The notes under the pieces are model-generated. The model was given only the letters and a program-made list of their open reading frames with translations, made no database searches and had not been told where the DNA came from. Of a DNA stretch of 18,517 nucleotides, positions 14,912-18,517 are shown piece after piece. The position numbers and the translations under genes were made by a program. Within the stretch, counting starts at the first letter, position 1, and every line of letters begins with the position of its first letter. The DNA comes from Actinomycetota bacterium (GTDB taxonomy: Bacteria > Actinomycetota > Nitriliruptoria > Euzebyales > Egibacteraceae): positions 1 to 18,517 of the forward strand of contig JAHWKQ010000017.1 in assembly GCA_019347785.1 (NCBI GenBank), written 5' to 3'.

Positions 14912-15715
14912 ATGGCGGAGGCACGACAGATCGTCACGGCGCTGCTGCGGCTGCACGGGCGGACCTACGCCGAGGAGCTGGGCATCGACCTGGCCGGCGA
15001 CGGCCCGTCGGCGCTGTTCCGGATGCTGTGCGCGGCGGTGCTGTTCGCCGCCCGCATCAACGCCGACATCGCGGTGGCGGCCGCGCGCGCCCTGACCGAC
15101 CAGGGGTGGACGACGGCGCGCGACATGGCGGACGCGACCTGGGCCGAGCGGACGCGGACACTGAACCGGGCGGGCTACGCCCGCTACGACGAGCGAACCT
15201 CGACGATGCTGGGCGACACCGCCGAGCTGCTCCTGCAGCGCTACGGCGGCGACCTGCGCCGGCTGCGCGAGCAGGCCCGTCGGCGCCCCGACGAGGAGCG
15301 GCGCCTGCTCAAGGAGTGCAAGGGCATCGGCGACGTGGGGGTCGACATCTTCTTCCGCGAGGCGCAGGCGGCGTGGGAGGAGCTGCGCCCCTTCGTGGAC
15401 CGCAGGGCCCTGGCGGGCGCGCGCCGGCTCGGGCTCGTGCGGGACGCGCGCACGCTGGCCGGCCTCGTCGACGAGGCCGACGTGCCGCGTCTGACCGCCG
15501 CCCTGGTCCGCGTGGAGCTGGGCCGTGACCACGACCGCGTCCTGCGGGTCGCCGAGGGCGGGGACGCCGGTCGGGACGACGCCGACACGGCGCCGGACCC
15601 GGCCTCGGCCACGAAGGCGGAGCTGTACCGGCGCGCCAAGCGCCTGGACGTGCCGGGGAGGTCCCGGATGAGCAAGCGTGAGCTCGCCGACGCCGTACGG
15701 GACCACGGTGGCTGA
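14912..15715 (+). CDS. Endonuclease III-like (HhH) protein with C-terminal SAP/Rho-N-like tail
   Basis: 267 aa. The core resembles the HhH-GPD DNA glycosylase fold: LCAAVLFAARINADIAVAAARALTD matches the EndoIII 'sQt.D' helix region, CKGIGDVGVDIFF (residues 136-148) is the helix-hairpin-helix, and PFVDRRALAGARRLGL supplies an Asp (163) at the place of EndoIII's catalytic Asp. The EndoIII catalytic Lys in the hairpin is not conserved, and no C-terminal four-cysteine Fe-S loop is present, so glycosylase/lyase activity is doubtful. After an acidic linker (about 214-235) the tail ATKAELYRRAKRLDVPGRSRMSKRELADAVRDH looks like a SAP/Rho-N type nucleic-acid-binding motif. Start ATG 14912 has GGGAGGA at 14901-14907, about five bases upstream. 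DNA binding is likely; enzymatic function is uncertain. Confidence 0.8.
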   Translation: MAEARQIVTALLRLHGRTYAEELGIDLAGDGPSALFRMLCAAVLFAARINADIAVAAARALTDQGWTTARDMADATWAERTRTLNRAGYARYDERTSTMLGDTAELLLQRYGGDLRRLREQARRRPDEERRLLKECKGIGDVGVDIFFREAQAAWEELRPFVDRRALAGARRLGLVRDARTLAGLVDEADVPRLTAALVRVELGRDHDRVLRVAEGGDAGRDDADTAPDPASATKAELYRRAKRLDVPGRSRMSKRELADAVRDHGG

Positions 15716-15852
15716 GACCCACGCAGGGTCGTGGCAGGACGACGGTCCGCCAGCTCCGCACGCGGTGCTTGATCCCGGGCCGCGTCGGTAGTCAGCTTCA
15801 GCCCGATCCGCCGCGCAGCGGTCGGCGCGGCGACCGACCCAGGGGCTGGCCG
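15716..15852. other. Intergenic region with a hairpin upstream of the transporter remnant
   Basis: 137 bp without a gene. CGGTCG (15819-15824) and CGACCG (15831-15836) form a 6-bp dyad with a 6-nt spacer, 17 bp before ATG 15853. AGGGG at 15841-15845 could serve as a ribosome site for that ATG. Confidence 0.35.
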
Positions 15853-16558
15853 ATGGACGTGACCGACCGGGGCGACCGCCCCGAACAGGACTTCGAGGAG
15901 GACCCGCGCTACCGGGCCTGCGGCCGTGAGATGGTCGTCGCCGTGGTGTTCTGGGTGGCGCACCTGGTGGCGAGCATCGGCGGTGCCGAGAATGGTCCTG
16001 GAGGTGCTGCCGGCCTGGGTCGCCGGTGGCCTGTTCGCCGCCCCGCTCGCGGCGATCATGTCGACGGTCGACTCGATGCTGCTCATCGTGAGCGGATCGA
16101 TCGTCCGGGACCTGTACGTCAACTACGTGAAGCCCGACATCGGCCACGACGCCCAGAACAGGCTGTCGAGCGCGGTGACGCTGGGCGCCGGCGTCGTCGT
16201 GCTGCTGTTGTCGTTCCGGCCGCCGGACCTGCTGGAGTACCTCGTGCTGTTCGCCATCGGCGGGCTGGAGGCCGCGATCATGTGGCCGCTGCTGCTGGGG
16301 CTGTACTGGAAGCGTGGGAACGCGGCCGGCGCCGGGCTGTCCAGTGTGGTCGGGCTGGCGACGTACGTCGTCACCGGCCAGCTGTTCGAGACGCCCTTCG
16401 GCATGGACCCGGTGGTCGTGTCACTGGCGGCCGGGCTGGCGGCCTACCTGGCGGGGGTGGCGCTGGGGCCGCCGCCGGGCCGCGACGCGATCGTGAAGTT
16501 CTGGGGCACGAACCGTGAGGTGCGCCGGGTGCTGCAGCCGGCGCCCGGCCGGGGCTAG
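15853..16558 (+). pseudogene. yhdT-panF symporter locus collapsed by an internal deletion
   Basis: Two different genes meet here. The first 48 or so codons from ATG 15853 (frame 1) read as the start of a YhdT/DUF997 small membrane protein: acidic head, then EDPRYRACGREMVVAVVFWVAHLVASIGG. At about 15985-15995 this stops making sense and the second frame becomes protein-like: VLEVLPAWVAGGLFAAPLAAIMSTVDSMLLIVSGSIVRDLYVNYV..., followed by LLEYLVLFAIGGLEAAIMWPLLLGLYWKRGNA. This closely follows the C-terminal 40% of PanF sodium/pantothenate symporters (SSS family). The rest of yhdT and about 300 N-terminal residues of panF are missing, implying loss of roughly 1 kb or more. The panF remnant could be translated from ATG 15992 (188 aa), but with about half the membrane core absent it cannot be a normal transporter. 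The C-terminal reading frame itself is clean, so the event may be recent or an assembly artefact. Confidence 0.8.
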
Positions 16559-16604
16559 GCCTCCCCGGGCACGACGGGGCGCGCGGGGGGAGAAAGGAGG
16601 CCGG

Positions 16605-18185
16605 GTGCACGACTGCGTGTTCCGCGACGCCCGTGTCGTCGACGGCGACGGCCGGCCCCCTGCGGGCGCCGACGTGGCGGTGGAGTCCGGGCGGGTCGCG
16701 GCCGTGGGTGACCTCGGCGCCGCCCCGGCGCGTCGGGTGGTCGACGTCGGGGGCCGGGTGCTCGCGCCCGGCTTCATCGACCTGCACACCCACTCGGACT
16801 TCACGCTGCCGCGGTTCCCGCGTGCCCAGTCGATGGTGCGCCAGGGCGTGACCACCCAGCTCGTGGGCAACTGCGGCTTCTCGACGTTCCCGGTCGCCAC
16901 CGGCCGCGTGGACCTGCTGCGCGACGCGGCGGACTTCCTGGACGCGGGTCTGGAGTGGGACTGGACGAGCGCCGCGGAGTACGCGGCGATGCTCGACGCG
17001 CTGCCGCTGGCGTGCAACGTCGCCCTGCAGGTCGGCCACGGTGCCGTGCGCACCGCGGTCATGGGGTTCGACACCCGCGAGCCCGGACAGGAGGAGCTGT
17101 CGCGGATGCAGGCCCTCGTCGCCGAGGCGCTGGACCAGGGCGCGTTCGGGCTGTCGACGGGGCTGATCTATCCCCCGTCGAGCTACGCGGCCACCGACGA
17201 GCTCGTCGCGGTCGCGGCCGTGGCCGCCCGTCACGGGGCCTTCTACTCCAGCCACCTGCGCGGCGAGGGCGACACGCTGCTGGAGGCGGTCGACGAGGCG
17301 CTGCTCGTGGGCCGCAGGGCGCGGGTCCCGGTGCAGCTCAGCCACCACAAGGCCTCGGGCCGGGCCAACTGGGGCCTGGTCGAGGCGTCGCTGGCCAGGA
17401 TCGACCGGGCACGGGCGGGCGGCCACGACGTGCTCGCCGACCAGTACCCGTACACGGCGGCCAGCACGACGCTGACGACTATCGTCCCGCAGTGGGCGAT
17501 GGCCGACGGCGCCGAGGGGCTCCAGTGCCTGCTCGCCGAGCCCGGCCGGCGCGCGCGCCTGGCCCGGGAGCTGGACGCCGCCGGCGCGCGGGAGTTCGAC
17601 CTGGACTCGGTGATGATCGCCTCGGTGCCCGGGGGCGCGGACGGGCCGGTCGAGGGCCGCATGCTCACCGACATCGCCGAGGAGCGGGGCCGGCGTCCGC
17701 TCGATGTCGCCCTGGACCTGCTCGAGCGCCACGGCGGCGGGGTGGAGATGGTGGTCTTCGCGATGTCCGAGGACGACGTGCGCACCGTCATGCGCCACCC
17801 CGCCGTGGCGGTCGCCAGCGACGGGTGGACGCTGTCGCCGGAGGCGGGCGGCAAGCCGCACCCGCGCAGCTACGGGACCTATGCGCGGGTGCTGGGCACC
17901 TACGTGCGCCAGGAGGGCGTGCTGACGCTGGAGGAGGCCGTGCGCAAGATGACGTCTCTGCCGGCCCGGCGGCTGGGCCGCGACGACCTCGGCCTCGTAC
18001 GGCCCGGCTGCGCCGCCGACCTCGTGGTGTTCGACCCGGACCGGGTTGCCGACCGGGCGACGTACGCCGAGCCCCACCGCTTCTGCGACGGCGTCGACCA
18101 CGTGGTCGTGGGGGGCCGGCTCGTGGTCGAGGACGGCGCGGACACCGGCGAGGCCGCCGGCCGCGTGCTGCGCCGCGGGGTCTGA
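16605..18185 (+). CDS. N-acyl-D-amino-acid deacylase (D-aminoacylase)
   Basis: 526-aa amidohydrolase-superfamily enzyme that releases D-amino acids from N-acyl-D-amino acids. Seen: the N-terminal composite beta domain (VFRDARVVDGDG, VDVGGRVLAPGFIDLHTHSDF) with metal ligands His61 and His63, TTQLVGNCGFS with the family-typical metal ligand Cys90, FYSSHLRGEG with His217, VQLSHHKASG with His247/His248, VAVASDGW with the essential Asp406, and the diagnostic stretch KPHPRSYGTYARVLGTYVRQEGVLTLEEAVRKMTSLPARRLG. Length is within the family's 480-540 range. GTG 16605 is well supported by AAAGGAGG at 16593-16600, four bases upstream. Dihydropyrimidinase-like relatives lack the GNCG motif, so the call is firm at family level; side-chain preference is unknown. 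Confidence 0.92.
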   Translation: MHDCVFRDARVVDGDGRPPAGADVAVESGRVAAVGDLGAAPARRVVDVGGRVLAPGFIDLHTHSDFTLPRFPRAQSMVRQGVTTQLVGNCGFSTFPVATGRVDLLRDAADFLDAGLEWDWTSAAEYAAMLDALPLACNVALQVGHGAVRTAVMGFDTREPGQEELSRMQALVAEALDQGAFGLSTGLIYPPSSYAATDELVAVAAVAARHGAFYSSHLRGEGDTLLEAVDEALLVGRRARVPVQLSHHKASGRANWGLVEASLARIDRARAGGHDVLADQYPYTAASTTLTTIVPQWAMADGAEGLQCLLAEPGRRARLARELDAAGAREFDLDSVMIASVPGGADGPVEGRMLTDIAEERGRRPLDVALDLLERHGGGVEMVVFAMSEDDVRTVMRHPAVAVASDGWTLSPEAGGKPHPRSYGTYARVLGTYVRQEGVLTLEEAVRKMTSLPARRLGRDDLGLVRPGCAADLVVFDPDRVADRATYAEPHRFCDGVDHVVVGGRLVVEDGADTGEAAGRVLRRGV

Positions 18186-18283
18186 CCCGCGCCGCCCGGG
18201 TCGGGACGGCATGGACGGGCCCCCGGCGGGGACCACACTGTGCGGCACGGCCGGCGCCTCCACGAGGGGAAGAAGAGGTCACT
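18186..18283. other. Intergenic region
   Basis: Nothing recognisable beyond a purine-rich stretch near 18265-18278 (GAGGGGAAGAAGAGG) that can serve as ribosome site for the GTG at 18284. Confidence 0.4.
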
Positions 18284-18517
18284 GTGCCAGGAGTGGATCT
18301 CGAGTCCGGCTCGACCGCGCGCGGCGACCCAGGGGCTGCTCGCGGCGATGGGCATGACGGGCATGCGGACGGTCACGACCAACGCGGGCCTGCTGGAGAA
18401 GTCCCCACCCGAGGCCGTGATGGTCCGCCGCCCGCCCTCGTGGGTGGAGGAGCTGTCCCCCGAGCACCGGGCCGATCTACGGCGTGGCCGTCTGGCTCGC
18501 CTTCGAGCTGGGCGTCG
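18284..18517 (+). pseudogene. Frame-broken gene for a hypothetical membrane protein, runs off the window
   Basis: The protein-like signal here changes frame twice. GTG 18284 (frame 2), behind a GAAGAGG ribosome site, starts VPGVDLESGSTARG. From about 18324 the frame-3 reading is convincing: TQGLLAAMGMTGMRTVTTNAGLLEKSPPEAV, then PSWVEELSPEHR. At about 18472 the sense moves to frame 1: IYGVAVWLAFELGV, the start of a further hydrophobic helix. Each shift fits loss of a single base. The pattern (glycine/alanine helix, 'PPEAV', 'LSPEHR', then an aromatic helix) resembles small DUF1440/DUF6789-like actinobacterial membrane proteins, a recognition by shape only. Either the gene is decaying or the sequence contains indel errors. 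The 3' end lies beyond the window. Confidence 0.5.

Noticed and set aside
1..18517. tRNA/rRNA genes, insertion sequences, CRISPR arrays, phage genes
   Set aside because: Looked for and not seen; no transposase, integrase, direct-repeat array or cloverleaf-like sequence was recognised.

Overview
This is very GC-rich DNA (third codon positions almost all G or C) with short gaps, frequent GTG starts and several -10-like boxes placed directly before start codons. That points to an actinobacterium, possibly a deep-branching class such as Nitriliruptoria (a low-confidence guess). No RNA genes, IS elements or CRISPR arrays are visible.

Layout. 1-834: end of a GH63-type glucosylglycerate/mannosylglycerate hydrolase, followed by a secreted-type alpha/beta lipase (to 1703). 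1777-6017: a non-phosphorylating GAPDH (GapN)-like aldehyde dehydrogenase tightly coupled to PEP carboxylase. 6042-6686 (-): NfuA-type Fe-S carrier, divergent from an ATP-grasp ligase (6727-7974), which is followed by an arginase-fold protein (8018-8899) of visibly different codon use. 8896-9324 (-): small membrane protein. 9418-10815: radical SAM protein. 10825-11190 (-): DsrE/SaoD-like protein. 11278-14087: PspC-domain protein, M20 amidohydrolase and a long NfeD/ClpP-class membrane protease. 14100-14687 (-): HD-domain protein. 14912-15715: EndoIII-like protein. 15853-16558: a wrecked yhdT-panF transporter locus. 16605-18185: D-aminoacylase. 18284-end: a frame-broken membrane-protein gene running off the window.

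The most interesting system is at 9418-11190. Read conventionally, the radical SAM gene ends ...Trp-Phe-Cys-TGA at 10770. The next codons in frame are Ala-Glu-Pro, so the reading is Cys-Sec-Ala-Glu-Pro, the hallmark tail of the CUAEP/CCAEP radical SAM (seleno)protein family. The frame stays open for 14 codons to a real TGA at 10813-10815. A perfect 7-bp hairpin with an AGUUC loop starts 12 nt after the TGA, where a bacterial SECIS belongs. A four-cysteine DsrE-family protein of SaoD type lies convergently 9 bp away. Together they look like a small selenium/sulfur-related redox or metal-handling module whose substrate is not known to me.

The other genes are mostly housekeeping: compatible-solute turnover, lower glycolysis/anaplerosis, Fe-S assembly, N-acyl-amino-acid hydrolysis and membrane quality control. 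Two loci near the right end are degraded, one by an internal deletion and one by two frameshifts.
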